Positions 43,510 through 51,472 of a DNA stretch of 64,000 bases are shown here, piece after piece. The translations under genes were made by a program, and so were the position numbers. Numbering within the stretch: position 1 is the first letter of the stretch; each line of letters begins with the position of its first letter. The notes under the pieces are model-generated. The model was not told the DNA's origin, made no database searches, and saw only the letters and a program-made list of their open reading frames with translations. The DNA is from Burkholderiales bacterium (GTDB lineage: Bacteria > Pseudomonadota > Gammaproteobacteria > Burkholderiales > SG8-41), in the NCBI GenBank assembly GCA_030683105.1, contig JAUXMZ010000012.1, positions 1-64,000 on the forward strand, in the 5' to 3' direction.

Positions 43510-45275
43510 TCAATACCTCCATGCGGACAATGCGGCTTAGGGAGTAATGCTGGTTGATAGATTCTGACGAAGGTCTGATACCCGTACACCCCTTCGGATG
43601 CCATGAACTCGCTGGCCAGGCAGTGACGCTCCAGCCGCTGCGCGACACGCGGCGGCAGGGTCTGGGGTGGATCGCCGAAGATGAGCGCCACCGTGTTATG
43701 CGGCTCGGGATATGAGCTTGCTTCATGGTAGTAGCGTGGGAGCGAGTATTCCCAGGTGAAACGCAGCGGCGACGTACCGACTCCCGCCGGCGCAGGAAAA
43801 AACGTCAATTCCGGGCGATATGTCAACGCCTTGCGGGTGAACAGATCCAGCAACGGCAGCGAAACCACTGGATTAATGGCAACCCGTGGCTGCTCGAGCG
43901 TGATGACCTCGACTTGCGCCACATCCAGGCCATCCAGATACGCCCCCGCTTTCTGCAGATTGGCGGCGCTGGCCGTCTGCAAAAAGGGCAGGTAAGCAAA
44001 CAATGCGATTGCCAGGGATGACGCCACGGCACAGAATGCGGCAAAGGCGCGTGCTTCGACATTGCGAATTTCGCGCAGGCCGTAGGCGGCCATCAGCGCG
44101 AGCATGGGGAGGAGCACGATCAGATAGCGGATGCGTTCAATCTGGCCAAGAAGCGCGAGTGCCAGCATCCAGCTGATGATCGCGTACTTCAGGTCCTTTC
44201 TCCGGATCGCGGCATACAGCGACCAGGCCGCGGCGGCGGCGATGAAAGGATGGATCTGGAACAGGAAGGTCGAAATTAAGCTCTCATGCCATCTGCCAAG
44301 GCCGGGCCTCTGGTAGTCCCACAGCAAGCGGAACTGTTCAATTATCACATCTGTTTTGGCCAGCAGCAGCAGCCCAAACAAGGCGGCGGCCAGGCCGGCA
44401 ACCACGCCTGCCTGCCGCAGGGTTGCTGCAGGCGTCTTCCTAGCATAAACCACAAGCACCGGGATCAGTACGGTCAGCATCAGCCACGCCGAGTATTTCG
44501 ACAGCAACGCAAGGGTGACAGCCGTGACGGCCGCCGCAATCCATCCCGCTCCACCCAGTTTGAATGCCTTGATCATAGTGAATATCGCCAAAGCGATGAA
44601 AAACATGGCCGGCACATCGACCAGCATGAGCGGCACCTGCGTGAGCAAAAACGGCATGGCGAGCAGCAGCGCGCCGCCGTAGAAACCGAGGGTGGCGTCC
44701 CACAGTTCGCGGCCGATGTGATAGGTCAGTATCACGGTGCCGGCAAACAAAAGCGTGGTGAAAACCTGGATAAAAATCCGTTCCTCGCCAGCCAAACGGA
44801 AGATCAAGCCGTAGAGGAAGGGGACCAGCGGCAGATCCGTCCAGGCGTGAAGATCCTTGCCCCAGGCCTCGAAGAACGCGCCGATGCCGTATAAAGAAAG
44901 ATACTTGGCCTGGGCGAAATAGCGCGCGGTATCCACGATCACTTCGGGTGCGCTCCAGAAGGCCGCGCCTGCAGCGAAGGACGAGACAAACAGCCAGGTC
45001 CGGGCGCTGCGGGGCGGAAGCGAAACTTTTCGCAACGCATAGGCGAGCGCAATGCTAAGAAGGATGATTACCGCGAAGCGCACAGCTTGCGCGTCAGCGA
45101 AGACCCATTGCCAGCTTGTGAGCCGGTTGTCGTCATTTGCGCGGAAGACCAAAGCGGTAACAAAGGCTGCGAACGTCAACAGCGCAATCAGCAGCAACAA
45201 AATGGCATTTTCGCCAGTCAGGTGCCGCTCTGCAGCCGGGTCGATGCTGTGCGGCAACTGCAATGCGTTCGTCAT
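43506..45275 (-). CDS. family 39 (ArnT/PMT-like) membrane glycosyltransferase
   Basis: A 589-residue polytopic protein with about 11-13 membrane segments in the N-terminal two thirds and a soluble C-terminus. An acidic loop lies in the first periplasmic region (FFEAWGKDLHAWTDLPLVPF), typical of GT-C enzymes that use polyprenyl-phosphate sugars. It is translationally coupled to the YeeE transporter, an unusual pairing. Acceptor unknown. Confidence 0.85.
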   Translation of the reverse strand: MTNALQLPHSIDPAAERHLTGENAILLLLIALLTFAAFVTALVFRANDDNRLTSWQWVFADAQAVRFAVIILLSIALAYALRKVSLPPRSARTWLFVSSFAAGAAFWSAPEVIVDTARYFAQAKYLSLYGIGAFFEAWGKDLHAWTDLPLVPFLYGLIFRLAGEERIFIQVFTTLLFAGTVILTYHIGRELWDATLGFYGGALLLAMPFLLTQVPLMLVDVPAMFFIALAIFTMIKAFKLGGAGWIAAAVTAVTLALLSKYSAWLMLTVLIPVLVVYARKTPAATLRQAGVVAGLAAALFGLLLLAKTDVIIEQFRLLWDYQRPGLGRWHESLISTFLFQIHPFIAAAAAWSLYAAIRRKDLKYAIISWMLALALLGQIERIRYLIVLLPMLALMAAYGLREIRNVEARAFAAFCAVASSLAIALFAYLPFLQTASAANLQKAGAYLDGLDVAQVEVITLEQPRVAINPVVSLPLLDLFTRKALTYRPELTFFPAPAGVGTSPLRFTWEYSLPRYYHEASSYPEPHNTVALIFGDPPQTLPPRVAQRLERHCLASEFMASEGVYGYQTFVRIYQPALLPKPHCPHGGIE

Positions 45276-45307
45276 TTTAATGTGCCATGCGCCATGACTG
45301 TGGCTCG

Positions 45308-45478
45308 CTACCAGGAGATGACTTTGTCATGCGAAAATATCTCATCCACCAGACGTTCATACGAGATGTCGTTATCTCGCAAGTCCACTACGCGCACCTG
45401 ATGCAGCCGGGCGTGCGCCTCGATGATCTGGCCGGACAGTTTGTCCCCGCCGTCGTTCAGCAGGTGAAGGATTTTCAT
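45308..45478 (-). CDS. small sulfur-locus protein (DsrH/TusB-like size)
   Basis: 56 residues beginning MKILHLLNDGGDKLSGQI and ending FSHDKVISW. GAGGAA precedes the ATG at 45478; the frame opens at 45517, but that lead looks non-conserved. No cysteine is present in this form. It has the look of small TusB/DsrH-like accessory proteins and sits between a DsrE-like gene and GT39; function not known. Confidence 0.65.
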   Translation of the reverse strand: MKILHLLNDGGDKLSGQIIEAHARLHQVRVVDLRDNDISYERLVDEIFSHDKVISW

Positions 45479-45541
45479 TTTCTGGTTTTCCTCGCAAGCC
45501 ACTTCCTTTCCTCCCATGTCAACGTCTGCGGTTTAGCTTCT

Positions 45542-45844
45542 TTACAGGATGATCACCCGATCGGCTTGCTGGCCCATCATCGCATTTTGCAGCTGGCTGC
45601 CGGCGGCGATCTGCCCGGGCAAGGTGTCGAAGCTCACGCCCTTGTGCGTGGCGCTTTCCTGGCAAAAGCTCATTTTCACGCCGGGCAGTTGGCACAACGC
45701 GATATAGCCGGCATTGGTGAGCAGTCTGGTGCCGTCGTCCATGGCAAAGAGGAACACCTCGTGGCCATTGGCGAGCGCTGCCCGCGTCATCCCCGAGATC
45801 GCTTCAAGGTGCCGGTCGGTATTGATCAGGATGCCCAGCTTCAC
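45542..45844 (-). CDS. DsrE-like small protein with two cysteines
   Basis: A 100-residue DsrE-fold protein: MKLGILINTDRHLEAISGMTRAALANGHEV (residues 1-30) gives the first beta-alpha unit, Cys51 (YIALCQLPGV) the position expected for the sulfur-binding cysteine and Cys61 (SFCQESATHKG) a second one. Such proteins move sulfane sulfur together with TusA. An intact palindrome lies 136 bases upstream. Confidence 0.8.
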   Translation of the reverse strand: MKLGILINTDRHLEAISGMTRAALANGHEVFLFAMDDGTRLLTNAGYIALCQLPGVKMSFCQESATHKGVSFDTLPGQIAAGSQLQNAMMGQQADRVIIL

Positions 45845-45979
45845 TCTTAATTCCTTGCCGCAGGCGGGCTTTTCCCAAGCATGCGCCGGCGGCGGTCAGG
45901 CGCGTCAATCAACCGCATTTGCGGGCGCGCGAAATGTGTCATATGTTGCAAAAAGTATTCTATGGATGCCTGGCTATGC

Positions 45980-46001
45980 AAATGATGCATTTGCATCATT
46001 T
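45980..46001. promoter_or_regulatory. 22-bp palindromic operator candidate (copy 2)
   Basis: Identical to 34853-34874: arms AAATGATGCA and TGCATCATTT around TT. It lies in the 200-base gap before the DsrE-like gene at 45844, so it could control the minus-strand run DsrE-like, small protein, GT39, YeeE, TusA. Confidence 0.75.
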
Positions 46002-46045
46002 TTTGCTCTGAGCGGAAACCACTGCGCCGCGCCTGCTGACTACGT

Positions 46046-46318
46046 TTAATAGGGCAGCACGTGATCGTAAGCGGTCAGCCTGCGGGCAATCTCGTCGGTG
46101 GGGACGAACTCAAGGTCGGCGTTCTCCTTGCAGTCCGTGTAGATTTTCATCTCCATTTCCCTGATGGTCTCAAAGTTCAGGGTATTTTCACCCGTGATTT
46201 CCAGTTTCCTGCCCATGACGTAGACGTCCACCACGTCGTCCAGGAGTATGAGGCCGAGAGACATCCTCAAGGCCTCGTCCTGTCTATCCCTGACCAGCAC
46301 CGCAATTTTCTTCGGCAT
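46046..46318 (-). CDS. DsrE-like/sulfur-locus small protein
   Basis: A 90-residue protein (MPKKIAVLVRDRQDEALRMSLG, residues 1-22 in outline) with a DsrE-like alternating pattern and one cysteine (Cys63, IYTDCKENADLEFV). Its ATG lies inside the 3' end of the PAS-LuxR gene, overlapping by 35 bases, which suggests coupled translation. It may be a sulfur sensor partner of the regulator or a carrier; not proven. Confidence 0.75.
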   Translation of the reverse strand: MPKKIAVLVRDRQDEALRMSLGLILLDDVVDVYVMGRKLEITGENTLNFETIREMEMKIYTDCKENADLEFVPTDEIARRLTAYDHVLPY

Positions 46319-47039
46319 CGCTATCGCCTTTCGTAGACAAAGTGTTACTCGGAAGTTTGATCAGATGGCGCCGGTACGCGTAGGCCACCGCTTCGAGCTT
46401 GCTGTGTAGCCCCAATTTGTTCAGGATATGCTGAATGTGGTTGCGCACCGTTGCGCGACTGATGCAAAGATCCCGGGAAATCGTCACAGCCGAGAAGCCC
46501 TCTGCCAGCAATTGGAGAATTTTTTGCTCGCGGGCGGTAAGCGGGTACGAACGCGCCGGGGTGACGATGGCATTGCTTTTCGCGCTTTTTCCGTGCCCCG
46601 GTTGTGCCGGACGTTGTTCAATGGCATGGCCACGGCGCAGGACATGGATCACGGTCCACAGGCCGTCGCGCGGGGAGGGCGCCAGCACCGTGCTCACCCC
46701 AACCGGTTGCGGGTGGTCGTGTTTATTATTGATTGCGAGCTCGAACGTCGCTGGAGCAGCCCCGCCTTTGGCCAATCTCGCGATCTGGCATACCGGCCCG
46801 CAAACAGGGCGTCCTTTGATGTCGCAGCCTTGAATGAGGCGGTAGCAAGGATGGCCGAGTGCCTGCGACGCCGAAATGCCAAGAAACCGCTCGCTAGCGG
46901 GATTCCAGAACGTGATGCGTTGATTGGCGTCCACGGCGAACACGCCGTCCGCAGCGCGCAATAAAAGATCCGCGATGATCGGACTCGCTGTGCCGATTAT
47001 CGGCGGCGGGCCTTGATTCTTCCACAGCGATGCCGCCAT
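46284..47039 (-). CDS. PAS-LuxR transcriptional regulator with a cysteine-rich PAS domain
   Basis: A 251-residue regulator: PAS domain (about 20-130) with the added cysteines Cys65, Cys72, Cys80 and Cys84 (HPCYRLIQGC and GRPVCGPVCQ), a linker, then a LuxR/GerE HTH (about 165-230) with LTAREQKILQLLAEGFSAV and ATVRNHIQHILNKLGLHSK. The four cysteines could hold an Fe-S cluster or sense persulfide. A perfect FNR-type box lies 129 bases upstream. It heads the minus-strand sulfur/glycan run and probably controls it. Confidence 0.87.
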   Translation of the reverse strand: MAASLWKNQGPPPIIGTASPIIADLLLRAADGVFAVDANQRITFWNPASERFLGISASQALGHPCYRLIQGCDIKGRPVCGPVCQIARLAKGGAAPATFELAINNKHDHPQPVGVSTVLAPSPRDGLWTVIHVLRRGHAIEQRPAQPGHGKSAKSNAIVTPARSYPLTAREQKILQLLAEGFSAVTISRDLCISRATVRNHIQHILNKLGLHSKLEAVAYAYRRHLIKLPSNTLSTKGDSDAEENCGAGQG

Positions 47040-47143
47040 GGCTCCTCCTGTCTGTGCAGGGCATGCAACTAAACATCAATTTTTTTCTTTTAAAGCACAC
47101 GACCTTGAGCCTGTACCAGTCGTGCAACCAACTTTTTCGTATT

Positions 47144-47163
47144 ATTTCCATTTTCATGGAAAT
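47144..47163. promoter_or_regulatory. ATTTCCAT/ATGGAAAT inverted repeat
   Basis: ATTTCCAT (47144-47151), a TTTC centre and ATGGAAAT (47156-47163) form a perfect 8-base inverted repeat 105 bases before the PAS-LuxR start and four bases from the FNR-like box. A candidate second operator. Confidence 0.5.
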
Positions 47164-47167
47164 GACC

Positions 47168-47181
47168 TTGATGTAGATCAA
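47168..47181. promoter_or_regulatory. FNR/ANR/CRP-type box
   Basis: TTGATGTAGATCAA matches the FNR consensus TTGAT-N4-ATCAA exactly. It sits 129 bases before the PAS-LuxR ATG and suggests oxygen-responsive control of this regulator. Confidence 0.7.
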
Positions 47182-47505
47182 CTTATGGACTGCGAAGGGT
47201 TGAGAGTGCTGTGCTGACAGGAAATTGACAGAGGCGATTCCGGTCATGCGACCGATACTGGAGCGCACACCGTAGGCAAGCTTTGATGGGTGGGCGGATA
47301 AATGATTTTCTGAAAACGGCCATCATATAATTTGATGTCCTATTCGATGGTTTTTATGGCGCCCCTTCGCTAATGCGGAGCAACATGCGCTACATGAGTA
47401 ATACCGCCAGTGATTTTGGATTCCACATGTCCGGCTTCATCGTTAAATGAAGGCTGGCTCCGCAGATTGCGCGGCGGGGCAGGGCGGCGCACACGGCGCT
47501 CGGTT

Positions 47506-48105
47506 TCAACGTCGCATTTCTATCCAGTAAATCGTTATCACCAACGCGAATAGCATGATCTCAGCGAGTGTCACCATGACAATAATGAAGGTGATGCGCC
47601 GTGCCGAGGGCTTCATCGGGACCCAGACGCGGCGCATGTACCAGCGCCAGATTGCCGATTTCCCCCAATGGTGTTCGCGTTTTAGATAAGTTTGCAGTGC
47701 CACGCCCCAGGCGTGCAGGCTCTTGTCGGCTTCGTCCGGATCAGCCGGGGCCCCGGATGTGAGAGGGGTGTAATCATCGGTGATCCTGAGTCTGCTGCCG
47801 CCCGGTGCGGCTTCGACTTCAAACCGCGTGCTGCGCCTTGCGCCATGGTCATACCGGACCTGGAAATCGAAACCGGATTTACGTTCCGGGCGGATGTGGA
47901 GGTCAAACTCGCGCTGGTTGCTGAGATTACGGTAAACGGCGTGGATCTGGCCGTTTTCGCTGCTCTGCCAGGTTTTAAATTCGAGGTAAGGATTGATTCG
48001 ATACAACCGTTCCAGATCCTGGCAGAAAGCGGCCAGCGCCTGCGGCGCCAGCGGTGCATCGATTACGACCCAGGCGGCGTCGGCAGCGGGTTCAGCCGGA
48101 GTCAT
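47506..48105 (-). CDS. SRPBCC/START-like protein with C-terminal membrane helix
   Basis: A 199-residue protein. The first 150 residues look like a polyketide-cyclase/START-like helix-grip fold (alternating strands VYRNLSNQREFDLHIRPER and STRFEVEAAPGGSRLRITDDY), and residues about 170-195 (RITFIIVMVTLAEIMLFALVITIYW, given by position) form one membrane helix. No function is assigned. It is coupled to the upstream universal stress gene by an ATGA overlap. Confidence 0.7.
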   Translation of the reverse strand: MTPAEPAADAAWVVIDAPLAPQALAAFCQDLERLYRINPYLEFKTWQSSENGQIHAVYRNLSNQREFDLHIRPERKSGFDFQVRYDHGARRSTRFEVEAAPGGSRLRITDDYTPLTSGAPADPDEADKSLHAWGVALQTYLKREHHWGKSAIWRWYMRRVWVPMKPSARRITFIIVMVTLAEIMLFALVITIYWIEMRR

Positions 48106-48566
48106 CTCGGATAAGGTGCGATCAGCAGTGGCACGGTGAGCGCCTGTGCCAGCGTTTCAAGAACCATGCGTGAACGCAAGCCGGATATTTCCGACGGGCG
48201 GGGCGAGCCGATCACGATCAGGTCGGCCTTGCTCTCAACCGCATAGTCGATCAGGCACTGATCCGGTTTGCCGAGCACCACTTTGGTCTGAAATGTGACT
48301 CCGCGAGCCTTGATTTCCTGCTCCAGAATTGCCCGGTGTTGGTCGATCTCGCGGCCCAGCTGGGCCTCGACATACTGGCCATAGGTATCACGGGTCGAGG
48401 CGTTGTTCAGCCAGTCATCCCCCATCATGCCGCCCCAGAGGTCAGGGATCACGATCAGGTGATGCAGCACCGTGTCGGGCTGGCACAGGCCGAGCGCGAT
48501 TTTTTCGGCGGCTTGCGCGCCTATGGTGCCGTGGCTGGCAAGCAGGATATTTTTGAGTTTAAGCAT
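48102..48566 (-). CDS. universal stress protein (UspA family)
   Basis: A 154-residue UspA-fold protein: ILLASHGTIGAQAAEKIAL at the start, a mid-region QTKVVLGKPDQCLIDYA, and an ATP-loop-like SKADLIVIGSPRPSEISGLRSRMVLE stretch (residues about 112-137), ending TVPLLIAPYPR. It follows the terminator of the small-protein/YeiH transcript, so it has its own promoter, and precedes the SRPBCC gene. Confidence 0.88.
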   Translation of the reverse strand: MLKLKNILLASHGTIGAQAAEKIALGLCQPDTVLHHLIVIPDLWGGMMGDDWLNNASTRDTYGQYVEAQLGREIDQHRAILEQEIKARGVTFQTKVVLGKPDQCLIDYAVESKADLIVIGSPRPSEISGLRSRMVLETLAQALTVPLLIAPYPR

Positions 48567-48569
48567 GGT

Positions 48570-48607
48570 AAAAAAAACCCGGTGACGCGCGGCGCGCGAT
48601 CACCGGG
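48570..48607 (-). terminator. Rho-independent terminator (minus strand)
   Basis: On the minus strand CCCGGTGA (from 48607) pairs with TCACCGGG, around a GC-rich loop, followed by eight T residues (48577-48570). It ends the YeiH/small-peptide transcript, just before the universal stress gene. Confidence 0.9.
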
Positions 48608-48628
48608 ATTATATTTAGAAAACGGGAA

Positions 48629-48754
48629 TCAGATGAACAGATAAACCAGCAGCGCAATGACCAGCGCCAGCGCCAATGCCGTCAGGTCCTCGTGGCGGTC
48701 GGATTTGAAAATCGTCAGTGCCGAACCGCGGTCAAATTTGTCTTCATGCATCAT
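48629..48754 (-). CDS. 41-residue small membrane protein
   Basis: An ATG at 48754 behind AAGGAGAAC starts MMHEDKFDRGSALTIFKSD, then one helix ALALALVIALLVYLFI to the stop. It lies 13 bases after the YeiH gene and directly before a strong terminator, so it is the last gene of that transcript and may be a small partner of the transporter. No known family. Confidence 0.72.
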   Translation of the reverse strand: MMHEDKFDRGSALTIFKSDRHEDLTALALALVIALLVYLFI

Positions 48755-48767
48755 GGTTGTGTTCTCC

Positions 48768-50354
48768 TTAAACTGTTTCGCTGACCATCAGTAGGACCAC
48801 GATCAGCGAGCCGACCGCCTTGATCACGCCGACGATGCTGCCGATGACCAGCGGCTGGCCGCCGGCCTGCTTGATCGAAGCCACCGTGATCTGCATGCCC
48901 AGCCCGACGAGGCCGAAGGTGAAGAACCAGGCGATCAGGTCGCGGAACATCGCGATCTTGGCCGCGGTGTGACGCACCGCGCGGTGGGCCTTGTTCAGCA
49001 CCGCCGTGCCTTCCTTGGACATCGCCTTGGCATTGATGATGCCGCGCAGGGTGGTATCGTCATCTTCGGTCATGACCTTCTTGTTCTCGATCAGCCGCTG
49101 CAGCGCCGCCTTCTGGTCGTCACGCTTGACCTTGTCGGCATCTTTTTTCAGCGTCTCGACGTCGGCATCCTTGAGGTAATTGCTGGTTTCCTTGCCGCTG
49201 CGGTCTTTCTTGATCAGCGCCTTGTCGCTGTTGTCGAAGTATGAGCCCTGGTAATGGCGCGCCGGTGCGAAAATGCCGGTCGAGGACAGCAGGAACATCA
49301 GGATGAACCCGAGCACGAACACCGGGAATTTGCTCACGATCACGTGGGCCACGTCGACCTGATGGGCGCCGACTTCGCGCTTCACGTACCACAGGGCGAG
49401 CCACAGCACGATGATAGGCAGGAACAGCACGCGGGTGATGTTGAAAATCTCGGCGACTTTCAGCGTTTCGATGCCGCCCGGCTGGAAGGCCAAGGCCGCG
49501 CCTGCGACCTGGGCCGAATTGAGAATCCCGGTGCCGGCCCAGGCGCCGAACTGCACATAACCCATGCCAAGCGCCTTGCCGATGATGGGAAAGGCGAACA
49601 TGCACACCACCCCGAACAGCAGGACGGTGCCTATGGTGTAGGCGATTTCGATCGATTTGGCCTGCACGACAGGGGCCGCTGCGACTGATGCCGATACGCC
49701 GCATACGCCTATGCCCGCCGACATGACGCCGGTCATGGAATTGGGCAACTTGCGTCTGGCGCCTATCCACAGCACCAGCCCGACCGAACCCAGCACGAAT
49801 ATGCCGATCAGCACGACGGACAGTTTGCCCAGTTGCGCGAGTTCGGCAAAGCTGTAAAGCGTTCCCAGCAGGATGACGCCGGTTTTAAGTCCCAGTCGCG
49901 ACAGCCGCACGCCGTTCTGCGCCCAACCCGGGACTTTGAACACGTTGACGATGATAATTCCGGCAAGTATGCCCATCACCACATAGTTCAAATTCATCAC
50001 GCTCGCGAAGTTGAAACCGAGAGCGGGTTGCGCGGCGCGGCCCCAATTTCCCATCAACGGATCGAGCCCCCATTTGACGACAAAGGCGATCAGCATGATG
50101 AAGATCAGGCCGGCGACGGTGGAAAGGTAATAGTCCGTCTGGCCTTCTTTGGGTGCGGCAAGCATTTGCCACAGCCCGACCAGGATGGCCAGGGCACCGA
50201 AGGTGAAGCCCAGGGTTTGCATTTCACCGGCGTGGCGTCCGGTATTCAGGAATTTGATGAGCGGTTCCATCATGCCGCTTTTCACCATATAGGCGTAAGC
50301 GACCATGATGATGCCCATGACCAGCGTCCACGGCGTTCTTTGCGTATAGACCAT
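48768..50354 (-). CDS. YeiH-family (UPF0324) putative sulfate exporter with large charged insert
   Basis: A 528-residue polytopic protein of the YeiH/putative sulfate exporter group, longer than the usual 330-400 residues. Family-like segments include GVRLSRLGLKTGVILLGTL and MSAGIGVCGVSASVAAAPVVQAK (residues about 214-236). The extra length is a hydrophilic insert of about 100 residues (about 355-460) rich in Lys, Asp and Glu between membrane helices. In a sulfur oxidiser a sulfate or sulfite export role is plausible, by family only. Forms a transcript with the 41-residue peptide. Confidence 0.87.
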   Translation of the reverse strand: MVYTQRTPWTLVMGIIMVAYAYMVKSGMMEPLIKFLNTGRHAGEMQTLGFTFGALAILVGLWQMLAAPKEGQTDYYLSTVAGLIFIMLIAFVVKWGLDPLMGNWGRAAQPALGFNFASVMNLNYVVMGILAGIIIVNVFKVPGWAQNGVRLSRLGLKTGVILLGTLYSFAELAQLGKLSVVLIGIFVLGSVGLVLWIGARRKLPNSMTGVMSAGIGVCGVSASVAAAPVVQAKSIEIAYTIGTVLLFGVVCMFAFPIIGKALGMGYVQFGAWAGTGILNSAQVAGAALAFQPGGIETLKVAEIFNITRVLFLPIIVLWLALWYVKREVGAHQVDVAHVIVSKFPVFVLGFILMFLLSSTGIFAPARHYQGSYFDNSDKALIKKDRSGKETSNYLKDADVETLKKDADKVKRDDQKAALQRLIENKKVMTEDDDTTLRGIINAKAMSKEGTAVLNKAHRAVRHTAAKIAMFRDLIAWFFTFGLVGLGMQITVASIKQAGGQPLVIGSIVGVIKAVGSLIVVLLMVSETV

Positions 50355-50755
50355 GCCCCCTCCCTCTAATGTGCAAAATTGTTGATTTGTTTTAACTCTG
50401 CAGCAGGTGCGGCCAGAACCGGAAATATTTTTATGTGCTTCTCTGTTTTATCCTGAGCGTGTTGTTGAGATCGGTTATGTCAGCGAAACCAGAACAGGTT
50501 GACGCCAACATGCTGGAACGGGCTTAGTTTTAGGCGACCCTAAACTAATGTCAAGTTTTTTTATGGGAGCGTAAGGGAAAGCTTATGTAGCCATAAATTT
50601 ATTCGATGAAAACATTTATTTTGTGAATGCTTCCGTCGTCGTCAATGAGCCAATTTGATCTCGGTATGCACAGGCAATTCAGCGGGATCGGTAAAATATT
50701 TAGAACGGATTCATCCCGCAGCGCAGCACTGACACAAAGCTCAACAAGCAGAATC
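50355..50755. other. 401-base intergenic region upstream of the YeiH gene
   Basis: AT-rich, no gene seen. TTAGTTTTAGG (50524-50534) and CCTAAACTAA (50538-50547 or so) form a near-perfect inverted repeat around CGA, about 170-190 bases before the YeiH start, a possible LysR-type operator. The end nearest 50755 is the tail of the haloacid dehalogenase gene. Confidence 0.5.
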
Positions 50756-51427
50756 TCAGTTAGGTGACGTGATCAGCGCTGGCAGTTCGGTCAACCTGCC
50801 CAGCACGGCATCAGGAACGGCACCGAGCGCATCTGGCAGGGCACCGCTGCGATTGATCCAGAATACCTTGAATCCAAAAGATTTAGCCCCGGCGGCATCC
50901 CAATAGTTGGAGGAAACGAACCCGATTTCCGCTTTGACGATGCTGAGGTGGCTCACCGCCAACTGATAGACGCGCGGGTCGGGTTTGTAGATTTTGATCA
51001 GGTCCACGCTCAATATGGCATCCAAGTGGGCAGTGAAGCCGGCATGCTTGACCGCTGCATTCAGCATAGCCTGCGATCCGTTCGAGAGTATTACGCGCCG
51101 GTATTGGGTGAGCTGCGGCATGGCCTCGAGCGCATCGGGAAACGGCGTCAGCCTGTCATAAGCATCCATGAGTTGCAGGACATGGGATGACTCGAGCTTC
51201 AAATCCAGCGTGCCGCAGGCGTAACGCAGGGCATCGGCCGTGACCTGCGAAAAATCCTCGTAACGGCCCATCAGACTCCGCAGCCAGGTGTATTCAAGCT
51301 GCCGCGCACGCCATAGCTGCGACAGTGCGGTTCCCTTGCCCGGAAACAGCTTTTCGCACAGGGCGACGACCGAGTGCACGTCGAGCAGCGTGCCGTAGGC
51401 ATCGAAAACCAGTGCTTTGATGTTCAT
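50756..51427 (-). CDS. haloacid dehalogenase, type II (HAD superfamily)
   Basis: A 223-residue HAD hydrolase: nucleophile Asp8 in VFDAYGTLLDVHS, motif II VILSNGSQAML, Lys region DLIKIYKPDPRVYQLA and motif IV EIGFVSSNYWDAAGAKSFGF. This pattern matches L-2-haloacid dehalogenases, which hydrolyse 2-halo acids. GGAGC lies before ATG 51427; the frame to 51460 adds an unlikely lead. It follows cydB by 45 bases. Confidence 0.92.
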   Translation of the reverse strand: MNIKALVFDAYGTLLDVHSVVALCEKLFPGKGTALSQLWRARQLEYTWLRSLMGRYEDFSQVTADALRYACGTLDLKLESSHVLQLMDAYDRLTPFPDALEAMPQLTQYRRVILSNGSQAMLNAAVKHAGFTAHLDAILSVDLIKIYKPDPRVYQLAVSHLSIVKAEIGFVSSNYWDAAGAKSFGFKVFWINRSGALPDALGAVPDAVLGRLTELPALITSPN

Positions 51428-51472
51428 TGCTGTTTTGCTCCGAATGAGGCCATATTGCATTGACCGATGGCG

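Larger units (their letters stand above)
47040..47505. other. 466-base intergenic region upstream of the PAS-LuxR gene
   Basis: The part next to the regulator (47040-47190) holds the FNR-like box and the ATTTCCAT hairpin described separately. From 47190 to 47505, downstream of the membrane-protein gene, I see no gene, tRNA or clear repeat; it is moderately AT-rich near 47300-47360. Confidence 0.5.
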
